A stretch of 64,000 bases of DNA, taken from positions 1 through 64,000 of the forward strand of contig NZ_AMWJ02000001.1 of assembly GCF_000319305.2 (NCBI RefSeq). The letters are read 5' to 3'. The DNA comes from Pseudomonas bharatica CSV86. GTDB taxonomy: Bacteria > Pseudomonadota > Gammaproteobacteria > Pseudomonadales > Pseudomonadaceae. The notes below the pieces were generated by a model. That model did not search any database and had not been told where the DNA came from. It saw nothing but the letters and a program-made list of their open reading frames with translations. Below, piece by piece: positions 32,534 through 41,327 of this stretch (position 1 is the first letter of the stretch; the number at the start of each line of letters is the position of its first letter). The translations under genes and the position numbers were made by a program.

Positions 32534-35194
32534 GTGCGCAAGAATCAATACAACACGCAACGCAACAAGACATCCGTGGCCATCGCCTTCAGCCTGCTGC
32601 TGGGCGGTGCGGCCTTCGCCGACGAAGTACGCCAGGCCTGGCATCTCGAATCCGGCCCGCTGGACGAGGTGCTGCTGAACATCAGCCGGCAGAGCGGCCA
32701 GGTGATTTCCTTCACGCCGGAGCTGGGCCGTTATTCCTCGGCGCGGGTCGACGGCAACCTGTCTGCGGCCCAGGCCATCGAGGCGGCGCTGCAGGGAACC
32801 GGGCTGGCCTTGGAAGTCAGCCCGACCGGAGCCTTCATCATCAAGGACAAGGCCGAATCGTCGTCGGCGACCGGCACTGCCAGTGCCAGCCGGATCGCCA
32901 ACCGCGAAACCTCCGCCGCCAGCGTGCCGACCCTGGATCGCGTGGTCGCCCTCGGCACCCGCCGCAGCGACGCCACCGCTCTGACCAGCGCCGCGCCGGT
33001 AGACGTGATCAACAGCGAGGAACTGGTGCAGACCGGCGCCACCACACTTAACCAGGCGCTGTTCCAACTGCTGCCCTCGTTCAACTTCCCGCAGAACCAG
33101 AGTGCAACCCGCGGGCAGAACCCCAAGGGCGCCTCGCTGCGCGGCCTGGCCCCGGACCAGACCCTGGTGCTGGTCAATGGCAAACGCCGGCATGCCTCGG
33201 CGGTGGTGAACATTTCCGGCGGCGTGCCGTTCATTGGCGCACAGCCGGTCGACCTGGACATGATCCCGATCAGCGCCATCGACCATGTCGAGGTGCTGCG
33301 TGACGGCGCGTCCGCCCAGTACGGTTCCGACGCGGTGGCCGGTGTGGTCAACATCGTGCTCAAGGAGCGCGACAGCGGCGGCCAGCTCAATACCCAGCTG
33401 GGCAAGTACGCCCAGGGCGACGGCTTCAGCAAAAGCGCCGATGGCTGGTACGGCCTGGGCCTGCCGGGGGACGGCTTCCTCACCCTGAGCTTCAACGGGG
33501 TCAATACCAAGCCCACCGATATCGGCGACCAGTACCAGGCCGGGGGCGCCTGGCAGGATCCGCGCTGGGGCGGTGCGTCTCGCGACAAGTACAACCTCGC
33601 TGCCAACGCCGAGGTCGGCCTGGATGACCAGTGGCGGCTTTACAGCTTCGCCACCTTCGGCCAGGACAAGTCGATCAACAACACGCCGCCGTTGCTGGCG
33701 TCCAACCCGAACAACGTCGCCGCGCTGTATCCCGGCGGCACCATTCCCAAGTATCGCTACCGCTACGAAGATGCTTCGTTCACCGTCGGCTCGCGCTTCG
33801 AAGACGAGGCCATCGGGCGCTTCGATTTCAGTGCCACCTATGGCCGCGACAAGCATGACGAACTGGCCTTCGATACGGTCAACCCGAGTTACGGCGCCAA
33901 CAGCCCGACCAAGTTCGATGTCGCGACCCTGGTCAACGAACAGACCAACCTGGGCATCGACTACGCCAGGGACCTGGCCGTGGCCTGGTCGGACAACCCG
34001 CTGACCGTCTCCGCCGGCATCGCCTATCGCCACGAGCAATACCGCCTCGAAGATGGCGACTACGACTCCTATTCCTATGGCGGCATCGATGGCGTGCAGG
34101 TGGGTGCGGTGCAGGCTTCCGGCCTGATGCCCGACGATGCCGGGACCTACAAGCGCGATGTTGGCGGGGTGTATTTCGGCCTGGAGAACCAGGTCACCGA
34201 GAAATTCCAGGTGGGCATCGCCGGGCGTACCGAGCATTACTCGGACTTCAGTTCGGCCACCACCGGCAAGCTCTCGGCGCGCTACGAGCTGACGCCGCAG
34301 GTGGGCCTGCGGGCCACGGTCAACAGCGCCTATCGCGCGCCGACCCTGGGCCAGATCGGCACCTCCTGGACCACCACCACCAACGTCGATGTCAACGGCA
34401 ACCCGGTGCTGACGCGCATCCTTCCGGTCGATCACCCGGCGGCCCAGGCCCTGGGGGCCGAGGCGCTGAAGCCGGAGAAGTCCACCAACTACTCCCTTGG
34501 CGTGGTGTTCCGGCCGAGCGAGCAGGCGTCGCTGACCATCGACGCCTACCAGATCACCATCCGTGATCGCCTGCTCTACAGTGGCGGGATTTCCGGCCCG
34601 GACGCGGAGCGCATTCTCGCCGCCGCCGGTTACGGCCAGTACAGCTGGGCGCAGTTCATGACCAACGCGGCCAATACCCGCACCCGGGGCGTCGATATCG
34701 TCGGCAAGTACAACCTGGATCTGCAGCGCTTCGGCAACCTGGCGTTGTCGGCGGGTTATACCAAGGCGCGTACCACCATCGAATCGGTGAACGCCAACCC
34801 CTACGGTTTCGATGTGCTGACCCGCGAGGCACGCGGCTTCCTCGAACACGGTTACCCGGAAGACAAGCTGGTGCTGGGTGCGGTGCACCGCTATGGGCCG
34901 TGGACCGTCAGCCTGGCCCAGACCCGTTATGGCGAGTACCGCAAATACGCGGCCTCGGCGGCCAACGCGCAGTACGACCAGACCTTCTCGGCGCAATGGA
35001 ACACCGACCTGGACGTGAACTACGCGTTCAGCAAGCAACTGAAGCTGTCGGTGGGCGCCAACAACCTGTTCGACAGCAAGCCGGACGACTTCAACCTGCG
35101 CCTGCGCCAGACCCCGGGGCAGCAGTACAGCTACCTCGCGCCTTCGGCGCCCGAGGGGGCGTTCTATTACACCAAGCTCACCTACGACTTCTGA
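32534..35194 (+). CDS. TonB-dependent receptor with STN signalling domain
   Basis: The product has 886 residues. The GTG at 32534, with GGGGGGAAT upstream, gives a clean signal peptide ending LGGAAFA; an ATG at 32489 would add 15 residues and hide the signal. The STN domain follows (about 24-85: WHLESGPLDEVLLNISRQSG), then a plug with LRGLAPDQTLVLVNGKRRHA, and a 22-strand barrel ending KLTYDF. The barrel resembles receptors of the FecA/CirA superfamily that lack a strong siderophore class signature. With FecI and FecR it forms a ligand-responsive uptake system. The ligand is unknown; the adjacent binding protein, cyclodeaminase-like and lyase-like genes suggest an organic nitrogen compound or metallophore. 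Confidence 0.92.
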   Translation: MRKNQYNTQRNKTSVAIAFSLLLGGAAFADEVRQAWHLESGPLDEVLLNISRQSGQVISFTPELGRYSSARVDGNLSAAQAIEAALQGTGLALEVSPTGAFIIKDKAESSSATGTASASRIANRETSAASVPTLDRVVALGTRRSDATALTSAAPVDVINSEELVQTGATTLNQALFQLLPSFNFPQNQSATRGQNPKGASLRGLAPDQTLVLVNGKRRHASAVVNISGGVPFIGAQPVDLDMIPISAIDHVEVLRDGASAQYGSDAVAGVVNIVLKERDSGGQLNTQLGKYAQGDGFSKSADGWYGLGLPGDGFLTLSFNGVNTKPTDIGDQYQAGGAWQDPRWGGASRDKYNLAANAEVGLDDQWRLYSFATFGQDKSINNTPPLLASNPNNVAALYPGGTIPKYRYRYEDASFTVGSRFEDEAIGRFDFSATYGRDKHDELAFDTVNPSYGANSPTKFDVATLVNEQTNLGIDYARDLAVAWSDNPLTVSAGIAYRHEQYRLEDGDYDSYSYGGIDGVQVGAVQASGLMPDDAGTYKRDVGGVYFGLENQVTEKFQVGIAGRTEHYSDFSSATTGKLSARYELTPQVGLRATVNSAYRAPTLGQIGTSWTTTTNVDVNGNPVLTRILPVDHPAAQALGAEALKPEKSTNYSLGVVFRPSEQASLTIDAYQITIRDRLLYSGGISGPDAERILAAAGYGQYSWAQFMTNAANTRTRGVDIVGKYNLDLQRFGNLALSAGYTKARTTIESVNANPYGFDVLTREARGFLEHGYPEDKLVLGAVHRYGPWTVSLAQTRYGEYRKYAASAANAQYDQTFSAQWNTDLDVNYAFSKQLKLSVGANNLFDSKPDDFNLRLRQTPGQQYSYLAPSAPEGAFYYTKLTYDF

Positions 35195-35209
35195 TCTTCA
35201 GTGCCCTTC

Positions 35210-35275
35210 AGGGCCTCATCGCTGGCAAGCCAGCTCCCACACTGTGGGAGCTGGCTTGCCAGCGATGAGGCCCTG
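35210..35275. repeat. REP pair in inverted orientation
   Basis: GCCTCATCGCTGGCAAGCCA and its complement are separated by only a few bases (CTCCCACACTGTGGGAG at the turn). The pair lies between the receptor gene and the OpuAC-type gene. Confidence 0.93.
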
Positions 35276-35304
35276 AGGGACACAGCCGAACCCGAGGCAT
35301 TAGC

Positions 35305-36309
35305 ATGAAACTCCTGAAAACCCTGTTGGGCACCACCCTCGTCACCCTCTCGTTGCTCACCCATGGCGCCGACAAACCCCAGCCCATCCACTTCGGCGAC
35401 ATCACCTGGGAAAGCGGCAGCTTCATCACCGAGGTCCTGCGTCTGCTGGTGGAAAAGGGCTACGGCTACACCACCGACACCCTGCCCGGCAGTACCGTCA
35501 GCCTCGAAGCGGGGTTGGCGAAAAACGATATCCAGGTGATCGGTGAAGAATGGGCCGGCCGTAGTCCGGCCTGGGTCAAGGCCGAAGCCGAGGGCAAGGT
35601 ATTCGGCCTCGGCGATACGGTGAAGGGCGCCACCGAAGGCTGGTGGGTGCCGGAATTCGTCATCAAGGGCGACCCTGAGCGCAATCTCCCGGCCCTGGCG
35701 CCGGACCTGAAATCGGTTGCCGATCTGCCGCGCTACACCAAGCTCTTTCAGGATCCGGAAGCCCCGGGCAAGGGCCGCTTCCTTAACAGCCCTACCGGCT
35801 GGACCTCGGAAATCGTCAACAGCCAGAAGCTCAAGGCCTATGGCCTGAACGACAGCTTCGTCAACTTCCGCACCGGCTCCGGCGCGGCGCTGGATGCCGA
35901 AGTGGCCTCGTCGATCCGCCGCGGCAAGCCGGTGCTGTTCTACTACTGGTCGCCCACCCCGCTGCTGGGCCGCTACAAGCTGGTGAAGCTGGAAGAGCCG
36001 CCATTCGACGCCGAAGCCTGGAAAACCCTGTCCAACGCCAATCACCCCAATCCACGCGGCAGCCGCTCGATGCCGGCACGCCTGGCAATTGGCGTGTCCG
36101 CACCTTTCCATGCCCAATATCCGGAGCTGGTGGACCTGTTCGGCAAGGTCGATCTGCCCATCGACCTGCTCAACCAGACCCTCGCCCGCATGAGCGAAAA
36201 ACGCCTGCAACCTCGCGCTGTTGCCGAGGATTTCCTGCGTGACCATCCACAGGTCTGGAGCGCCTGGGTGCCAGCCGACGTCGCCGCGAAAGTCAGTGGG
36301 AGCCTGTGA
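35305..36309 (+). CDS. OpuAC/ProX-family glycine-betaine-type substrate-binding protein
   Basis: The product has 334 residues with an N-terminal signal peptide (MKLLKTLLGTTLVTLSLLTH, then GA). Aromatic residues of a betaine/choline-type box are spread through the protein: ITWESG, EEWAGR, GWWVPEF, PTGWTSE and YYWSPT. The fold is that of quaternary-amine-binding proteins. No ABC permease or ATPase gene lies nearby, so it is an orphan binding protein that must pair with a system elsewhere. Its stop overlaps the next start by one base (TGATG), coupling it to the cyclodeaminase-like gene. Confidence 0.87.
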   Translation: MKLLKTLLGTTLVTLSLLTHGADKPQPIHFGDITWESGSFITEVLRLLVEKGYGYTTDTLPGSTVSLEAGLAKNDIQVIGEEWAGRSPAWVKAEAEGKVFGLGDTVKGATEGWWVPEFVIKGDPERNLPALAPDLKSVADLPRYTKLFQDPEAPGKGRFLNSPTGWTSEIVNSQKLKAYGLNDSFVNFRTGSGAALDAEVASSIRRGKPVLFYYWSPTPLLGRYKLVKLEEPPFDAEAWKTLSNANHPNPRGSRSMPARLAIGVSAPFHAQYPELVDLFGKVDLPIDLLNQTLARMSEKRLQPRAVAEDFLRDHPQVWSAWVPADVAAKVSGSL

Positions 36310-37325
36310 TGAGCAGCGTGCATGAACCGATCTACATCGATTTTCTGAATGGTCTCGACGTCGCCGAACTGAACCTCGACAACGACGAAATCCTTGCCGC
36401 CGTCGAAGCCGGGCTGGCCTTGCAGGGGCAGGGCGAGGCGGTGATCGAGCCACGTACCCACCTGATTCCCGGTGCCGGGATCAATGGCCATTTCAATGTG
36501 CTGCGCGGCGTGCTCGGCGGTGAGATCGGCCGGGCCGGGGTCAAGGTGGTCGGTGATTTCGTCGACAACTATCGCCAGGGCCTGCCGTCGGAGCTGGCGA
36601 TTCTCAACCTGCTGGACCCGGCCACCGGGGTGCCGAAGGCGATCCTCGATGCCTCGGCTATCACCGATATGCGCACCGGTGCACTGACCGCCATCGGTGC
36701 CCGGCACCTGGCCAGGCCCGGCAGCAAGGTGCTGGGGCACATCGGCGCGCGGGGCACGGCGTACTGGAATGTGCGCCTGCTGGATCACCTGTTCGATTTC
36801 GACGAGATCCGCGTGCATTCGCGTCGGGTCGAGAGCCGCGAAGCCTTCGCCGAGCGCCTGCGTCGCGACCTAGGCAAACCGGTGGTGGTGACCGAGGACT
36901 GGAAGAGCACCGTGCGCGGCGCCGATATCGTGGTCGAAGCATCGCGGCTGGAACGGCCCGAGCCGTTGTTGCGCACCGAGTGGATCGAGCCGGGCGCCTT
37001 TGTCGTGCCCTACGGCACCATGAGCGCGGTGGAGCTGTCGCTGACCGACATCATGGACAAGCTGGTGGTGGACGATTGGGGGCAGTGCAAGGGTGGGCAG
37101 TTCGGCTCGCTGCGTGCCCATGTCGAGGCAGGGCGGCTGAGCGCGCAGACGCTGCATGCCGAACTCGGGCAGATCGTCGCCGGGCTTAGGCCGGGGCGCG
37201 AGCATCCGGGTGAAACCATCCTGTTCTGGCATCGCGGCCTGAGCCTGAGCGATATCGCCCTCGGCCATGCCTTGCTGGACAAGGCCCGGCACTTGGGGAT
37301 CGGCCAGCGGTTGCGTTGGGCATGA
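36309..37325 (+). CDS. Ornithine cyclodeaminase / mu-crystallin family protein
   Basis: The product has 338 residues. A Rossmann NAD-binding stretch is at LGHIGARGTAYWNVRLLDHL (about 142-161). The active-site region includes the VVDDWGQCKGGQFG segment with the expected Asp, and the N-terminal PRTHLIPG and KVVGDFVDNYRQGLPSE elements. Members deaminate ornithine to proline, reduce ketimines or make opine- and diaminopropionate-type products. The product here cannot be read from the sequence. It overlaps the binding-protein gene upstream and the lyase-like gene downstream (ATGA). Confidence 0.87.
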   Translation: MSSVHEPIYIDFLNGLDVAELNLDNDEILAAVEAGLALQGQGEAVIEPRTHLIPGAGINGHFNVLRGVLGGEIGRAGVKVVGDFVDNYRQGLPSELAILNLLDPATGVPKAILDASAITDMRTGALTAIGARHLARPGSKVLGHIGARGTAYWNVRLLDHLFDFDEIRVHSRRVESREAFAERLRRDLGKPVVVTEDWKSTVRGADIVVEASRLERPEPLLRTEWIEPGAFVVPYGTMSAVELSLTDIMDKLVVDDWGQCKGGQFGSLRAHVEAGRLSAQTLHAELGQIVAGLRPGREHPGETILFWHRGLSLSDIALGHALLDKARHLGIGQRLRWA

Positions 37326-38731
37326 GGCCCATCGAGCGTTTGCTGGCGGTGGTGGATGGCGAGGTGTCGGCGCGACTGGATGAAGGTATGCGAGGGCGCA
37401 TTGACGCCGGGCATGCCTTGTTGCTGGAACTGATCGCAGCGGGTGCGCCCATCTATGGTGTGACTACCGGGCTGGGGGCTGCGGTGGATCACGCGCAGGG
37501 CGATGCCGGGTTCCAGCAGCGCATTGCTGCCGGCCGGGCGGTGGGTGTGGGGCGGCTGGCGTCGCGGCGGGAGGTACGGGCCATTATGGCGGCGCGGCTG
37601 GCCGGGCTGGCCCTGGGGCGATCGGGCATTTCTCTCGCCAGTGCCTTGGCGCTCGGGGATTTCCTGGATCACGGCATTCACCCCGAGGTGCCGTTGCTCG
37701 GCTCGCTTGGGGCAAGTGACCTGGCGCCCCTGGCCCATGTGACCCTGGCTTTGCAGGGGCAGGGCTGGGTCGAGTATCACGGCGAGCGCTTGCTGGCGGC
37801 TGAAGCCTTGCAGCGGGCCGGGCTGACGCCGTTGGTGCCACGGGACAAGGACGGTCTGGCGCTGGTTTCGGCCAACTCGGCAAGTATCGGGCTGGGAGCC
37901 TTGCTGGTCAGCGAGACGCAGCGGTTGCTGGATCGGCAGCGGGGTGTGCTGGCGTTGTCCTGCGAAGGCTATCGCGCTGGCGTGGCACCGTTTCAGGCGG
38001 CGCACTTGCGGCCCGCGCCGGGGCTGGTGGAGGAATCGAAAGCCTTGTTGGCCTTGCTCGAAGGCGGTGAGCGGCAGGCGCGGCGATTGCAGGATCCGTT
38101 GAGCTTTCGCTGTTCCACGGTGGTGCTGGGGGCGGTACGTGATGCACTGGCGCGGGCCCGGGACATCGTCGTGATCGAGCTGCAGAGCGGGGCGGATAAC
38201 CCGGCGCTGGTAGTGGAAAGCCGTGAGGTGCTGGTGACGGCGAACTTCGACAGTACCCATCTGGCGCTGGCATTCGAAGGTTTGGGGCTGGCCTTGAGCC
38301 GGCTGGCGGTCGCCAGTGCCGAGCGGATGGCGAAGCTCTTGTCGCCTGGGTCCAGCGAGTTGCCGCACTCCTTGAGTCCGCGTCCGGGCAGTGTCGGGCT
38401 GGCGGCCTTGCAGCGCACGGCTGCGGCGCTGGTGGCGGAGATCGTGCACCTGGCCAATCCATTGCCGGCGCTCAGCGTGCCGGTGGCGGACCGGGTCGAG
38501 GATTACGCGGGGCAGGGGCTGGCTGTGGTGGAGAAGACCGCGCGGCTGGTGCAACGGGTGGAGTGGCTGGTCAGGATCGAAGCGGTGGTGGCGGCGCAGG
38601 CGGTGGATTTGCGGGAGGGGATCACGCTGGGTTCGGAGGCGGCCGGGATCTACCGGCAAGTCAGGCGGGTGGTGGCGTTCGTGGAGGAGGACAGGGCCAT
38701 CGATGTGACCGGGGAATTCTGGGGCCGCTAG
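37322..38731 (+). CDS. HAL/PAL-family aromatic amino-acid lyase-like protein with altered MIO motif
   Basis: The product has 469 residues of the histidine/phenylalanine ammonia-lyase family. The catalytic Tyr45 lies in APIYGVTTGLGA, QSGADNPAL matches the conserved Asn-Pro region, and QDPLSFRCS the conserved Arg segment. The loop that normally reads GASGDLAPLAH reads GASDLAPLAH (Ala131-Ser132-Asp133): the Gly of the MIO-forming Ala-Ser-Gly is absent by a clean three-base difference. The NGTQ region is SANSAS. It may be a divergent subfamily, an enzyme with another chemistry, or inactive. The start overlaps the cyclodeaminase-like stop (ATGA). Histidine-utilisation genes are not nearby, so it is unlikely to be the housekeeping HutH. 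Confidence 0.83.
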   Translation: MRPIERLLAVVDGEVSARLDEGMRGRIDAGHALLLELIAAGAPIYGVTTGLGAAVDHAQGDAGFQQRIAAGRAVGVGRLASRREVRAIMAARLAGLALGRSGISLASALALGDFLDHGIHPEVPLLGSLGASDLAPLAHVTLALQGQGWVEYHGERLLAAEALQRAGLTPLVPRDKDGLALVSANSASIGLGALLVSETQRLLDRQRGVLALSCEGYRAGVAPFQAAHLRPAPGLVEESKALLALLEGGERQARRLQDPLSFRCSTVVLGAVRDALARARDIVVIELQSGADNPALVVESREVLVTANFDSTHLALAFEGLGLALSRLAVASAERMAKLLSPGSSELPHSLSPRPGSVGLAALQRTAAALVAEIVHLANPLPALSVPVADRVEDYAGQGLAVVEKTARLVQRVEWLVRIEAVVAAQAVDLREGITLGSEAAGIYRQVRRVVAFVEEDRAIDVTGEFWGR

Positions 38732-38736
38732 CGCGG

Positions 38737-38828
38737 CCCAATCGCTGGCAAGCCAGCTCCCACAGGTTTGATGTAGGGCTTCAGATCTGCGCGGACCCTG
38801 TGGGAGCCCGCTTGCCAGCGATGAGGCC
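38737..38828. repeat. REP pair in inverted orientation
   Basis: ATCGCTGGCAAGCCAGCTCC and the slightly diverged complement CCTGTGGGAGCCCGCTTGCC lie after the lyase-like gene. The second unit overlaps the 3' end of the DUF3509 gene on the minus strand. Confidence 0.9.
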
Positions 38829-39104
38829 CCAACGGCCACCGCCATGGCGCTCGGTCATCGCCGCCAGGATATCCACCGCGCTATGCCCCTGCTCGATGGC
38901 AATCCCGAACCTGATGCTGTCGATCAACCGCTCCAGCCGTTTCGGGCAATCTCGTTGCTCCCGGTTGATCAAGCGCTTGGCGACCACGCGCCCGTGTTCA
39001 TTGGACAGGGTCAGCATGATGCTGCCGTCCAGGCGTTCGATGCTGAGGTTGACCCGGTACTCGTCCGAGAAGGCATCGCTGATCTGCTGAAAGGGATTGT
39101 GCAT
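38781..39104 (-). CDS. DUF3509 family protein with REP-derived C-terminus
   Basis: The product has 107 residues. MHNPFQQISDAFSDEYRVNL and SIERLDGSIMLTLSNEHGRV are typical of DUF3509, a small Pseudomonas family of unknown function. The last residues (about RWGLIAGKRAPTGSAQI) are encoded by the REP unit at 38800-38828 and its spacer, so the natural stop seems to have been lost or displaced by the repeat. The ATG at 39104 is chosen (AGGTGAG upstream); a GTG three codons earlier is possible. Confidence 0.75.
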   Translation of the reverse strand: MHNPFQQISDAFSDEYRVNLSIERLDGSIMLTLSNEHGRVVAKRLINREQRDCPKRLERLIDSIRFGIAIEQGHSAVDILAAMTERHGGGRWGLIAGKRAPTGSAQI

Positions 39105-39269
39105 GGTGCTCACCTGACAAGGACATGCATCGATTGACTAAGCGCTCGATGGGTAGTTCCAAAGGGTTGCAAGGCCCGGGCCGAGTGGTCATGTCAGTTC
39201 ACAGATCTTTCGGTGCACTGAGCTGCGCCCCGGATGTTGGACAAAAAATCCAACACCGGGGTGTTTTGC

Positions 39270-39806
39270 ATGACCAAGTATTCAAAGCAGTTCAAGTTGT
39301 CCGCCATCGAAGCCTTCCTCAAGCGAGGCCGAGGTTTCCGTCATGTGGCGAACCAGTTCCAGATAGATCCCACCTTGCTTCGCCGTTGGGTCGTGGCCTA
39401 TCAGCAACACGGCAGGTCCAGCCTTGAGCGTCGCCATCAGCGCCACAGCGCCGAATTCAAGATTACGGTGCTTCACCGCATGCTAAATGACCGTCTTTCT
39501 CAGCGCGCCGCCGCAGCGTTGTTCAACCTAGGTAACTCTAGTCAGCTGGGCAGATGGCTGCGCCAGTATTACAGTGACGGGCTCGCAAACCAGCTTTCTG
39601 TAGAAAAGAGTTCAACCCGCACCATGCCTAAGCCTTCCGCCAAGTCCTCCAAGCCTGCAGCCGTGCGTAACGAGGACCTCTCGCCCAAAGAGTTACTAGA
39701 GAAAGTTCGCATGCTTGAAGCGGAGAACGCCTACCTAAAAAAGCTCGAGGAGTTAGAGGAGGCGAAGCTCAGGCAGATCCGGGCAGCAAGGAAAAAGCCC
39801 AGCTGA
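39270..39806 (+). CDS. IS3-family transposase OrfA
   Basis: The product has 178 residues with two helix-turn-helix segments (AIEAFLKRGRGFRHVANQFQ, and LSQRAAAALFNLGNSSQLGR) and a C-terminal leucine-zipper region (LLEKVRMLEAENAYLKKLEE). It binds the element's ends. The gene ends just after a run GGAAAAAGCCC at 39789-39799, where a -1 shift would join it to orfB. Confidence 0.92.
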   Translation: MTKYSKQFKLSAIEAFLKRGRGFRHVANQFQIDPTLLRRWVVAYQQHGRSSLERRHQRHSAEFKITVLHRMLNDRLSQRAAAALFNLGNSSQLGRWLRQYYSDGLANQLSVEKSSTRTMPKPSAKSSKPAAVRNEDLSPKELLEKVRMLEAENAYLKKLEELEEAKLRQIRAARKKPS

Positions 39807-40636
39807 TTACCGCGCTGCGCCGACAGTTCAGGCTGAAATACCTGCTGATCGCTGCTGGTTTGCCTCGTAGCACTTACTACACCTACTTCGGGGACGAGGG
39901 CGCCGAGGATAAGTACGCTCCACTGAAACAGGCGATGCGGGGCATTCAGGAGCACCACAGGGGCCGGTATGGTTATCGTCGCATGACCGCTGCGCTGCGC
40001 CAGAAAGGGCACGTGATCAACGGCAAGAAAGTGCGCCGCCTCATGGGCGAGTTGGACCTCAAGTGCACGGTACGACCGAAGAAATACAAGTCGTACAGAG
40101 GGCTGATGGACGAAGCATCGCCGAACACCATGAACCGGGAGTTCGCTGCTGATCAGCCGAATCAGAAATGGGTGACAGACGTTACCGAGTTCAAGGTGGC
40201 TGGAGAAAAGCTTTATCTGTCGCCAGTTCTGGACTTGTACAACGGGGAGATCGTGGCCTATCAAACGGATACTCGGCCGCGTTACACCCTGGTGGGAACG
40301 ATGCTTGAACGAGCGCTGGAGAAGCTGCCGGCTGACAGTAAGCCGATGCTGCACTCAGATCAGGGATGGCATTATCGCTATCCGGATTACCGCCAGCGCT
40401 TGAAAGAAGCGGGCTTGGAACAGAGCATGTCGCGCAAGGGCAACTGCCTGGACAATGCGGCGATGGAAAGCTTTTTCGGCACGCTGAAGTCGGAGTATTT
40501 CTACCGCGAGAAATTTGAGAGCATCGAGCAATTACGCGCTGGGATTGATGATTACATCCGCTACTACAACCACGAACGTATCAAGATGAAGCTCGGCGGC
40601 CTGAGCCCTGTAGCGTACAGAGCACAAGCCGCATAG
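39803..40636 (+). CDS. IS3-family transposase OrfB (DDE integrase core)
   Basis: The frame is open from about 39788 and probably read by -1 frameshifting from orfA at the AAAAAG run, giving KAQLITALRRQFRLKYLLIA; the next possible independent start is a TTG at 39860. The DDE triad is visible as WVTDVTEF (first Asp), LHSDQGWHY (second Asp) and DNAAMESFFGTLKSE (Glu). The HRGRYGYRRM region before the core is the usual IS3 OrfB feature. The start given is the first codon past the orfA overlap. Confidence 0.9.
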   Translation: MITALRRQFRLKYLLIAAGLPRSTYYTYFGDEGAEDKYAPLKQAMRGIQEHHRGRYGYRRMTAALRQKGHVINGKKVRRLMGELDLKCTVRPKKYKSYRGLMDEASPNTMNREFAADQPNQKWVTDVTEFKVAGEKLYLSPVLDLYNGEIVAYQTDTRPRYTLVGTMLERALEKLPADSKPMLHSDQGWHYRYPDYRQRLKEAGLEQSMSRKGNCLDNAAMESFFGTLKSEYFYREKFESIEQLRAGIDDYIRYYNHERIKMKLGGLSPVAYRAQAA

Positions 40637-40677
40637 CTTTAGACAAAAGTGTCCAACATCCGGGGCGCAGCTCACAC

Positions 40678-40712
40678 ACTTGTGGGAGCTGGCTTGCCAG
40701 CGATGAGGCCCG
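40678..40712. repeat. REP element, single unit beside IS3 element
   Basis: CTTGTGGGAGCTGGCTTGCC is followed by AGCGATGAGGCC, immediately right of the IS3 element and its CAC duplication. No partner unit is seen left of the element. Confidence 0.88.
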
Positions 40713-40723
40713 AAAGATCGCCA

Positions 40724-41179
40724 TCAATGCCCGGTAGCCCCCACCAGCACCGGGCACCCCACCTGATCGATCACCTTCCCGCTCACCGACGGATCCAGCA
40801 ACCGCCCCAGCCGCGACAGGTGCCGGTGGCCCATGACGATCAACTCCACACCTAGCTCCCGCGCGGTACCAACGATCGCCGCCACCGGCTCGCCGGTCAC
40901 CAGGCTGCCGGTGCAATCGTCGAACCCAGCCTCGCGCAGCGCCTTGACCGCCTCGCCGACCGCCCGCTCGGCCAATTGCTGTTCATCGCAGGCCGCCGGG
41001 TATTCCTCCAGCTCGCCCCGGGTGTAAGGCGCGGGATGATCATGCACCGCAAAGGTGCTGTCGATCGCCAGCAGCACATGCAGACGGTGCAGTTCAGGGC
41101 GGCAGTAGTGGCGCGCCAGGTCAAGCAGGGTGCTGCAGGCGGGGGAGGCATCAATGGCGATCAGTACCGGACTGGACAT
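40724..41179 (-). CDS. Universal stress protein family
   Basis: The product has 151 residues. The N-terminal MSSPVLIAIDASPACSTLLD and the C-terminal ELIVMGHRHLSRLGRLLDPS, then VSGKVIDQVGCPVLV, include the ATP-binding G-2x-G-9x-G(S/T)-like loop of UspA proteins, here in a variant form (GHRHLSRLGRLLDPSVS). The ATG at 41179 has AAGGA seven bases upstream. It is divergent from the LysR gene. Confidence 0.88.
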   Translation of the reverse strand: MSSPVLIAIDASPACSTLLDLARHYCRPELHRLHVLLAIDSTFAVHDHPAPYTRGELEEYPAACDEQQLAERAVGEAVKALREAGFDDCTGSLVTGEPVAAIVGTARELGVELIVMGHRHLSRLGRLLDPSVSGKVIDQVGCPVLVGATGH

Positions 41180-41327
41180 GCGGATTCCTTGGAAAGGAGC
41201 AGGAAACGGCATTCTCCGCCCATCGCCGCGCTCCGATAAATGGCCTGCCATGCACTGGAATGTTGCGTCCGGCGCAATCCAGCGAGCTGTTAAGATCGCG
41301 TTTTCATCACGACAAACGGAAGCCGGC

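Larger units (their letters stand above)
39219..40674 (+). mobile_element. IS3-family insertion sequence (IS150-type)
   Basis: The 1456-bp element has terminal inverted repeats TGAGCTGCGCCCCGGATGTT on both ends (extending to GGACA). A CAC triplet lies on both sides (39216-39218 and 40675-40677), the 3-bp target duplication usual for IS3 relatives. It carries two overlapping frames, orfA and orfB. It entered next to a single REP unit that continues on the right flank. Both genes are intact, so the element may be active. Confidence 0.94.

Noticed and set aside
31547..35038. Long minus-strand open frame opposite fecR and the TonB receptor gene
   Set aside because: The plus strand encodes complete FecR and receptor proteins with good starts; the minus frame has no family features.
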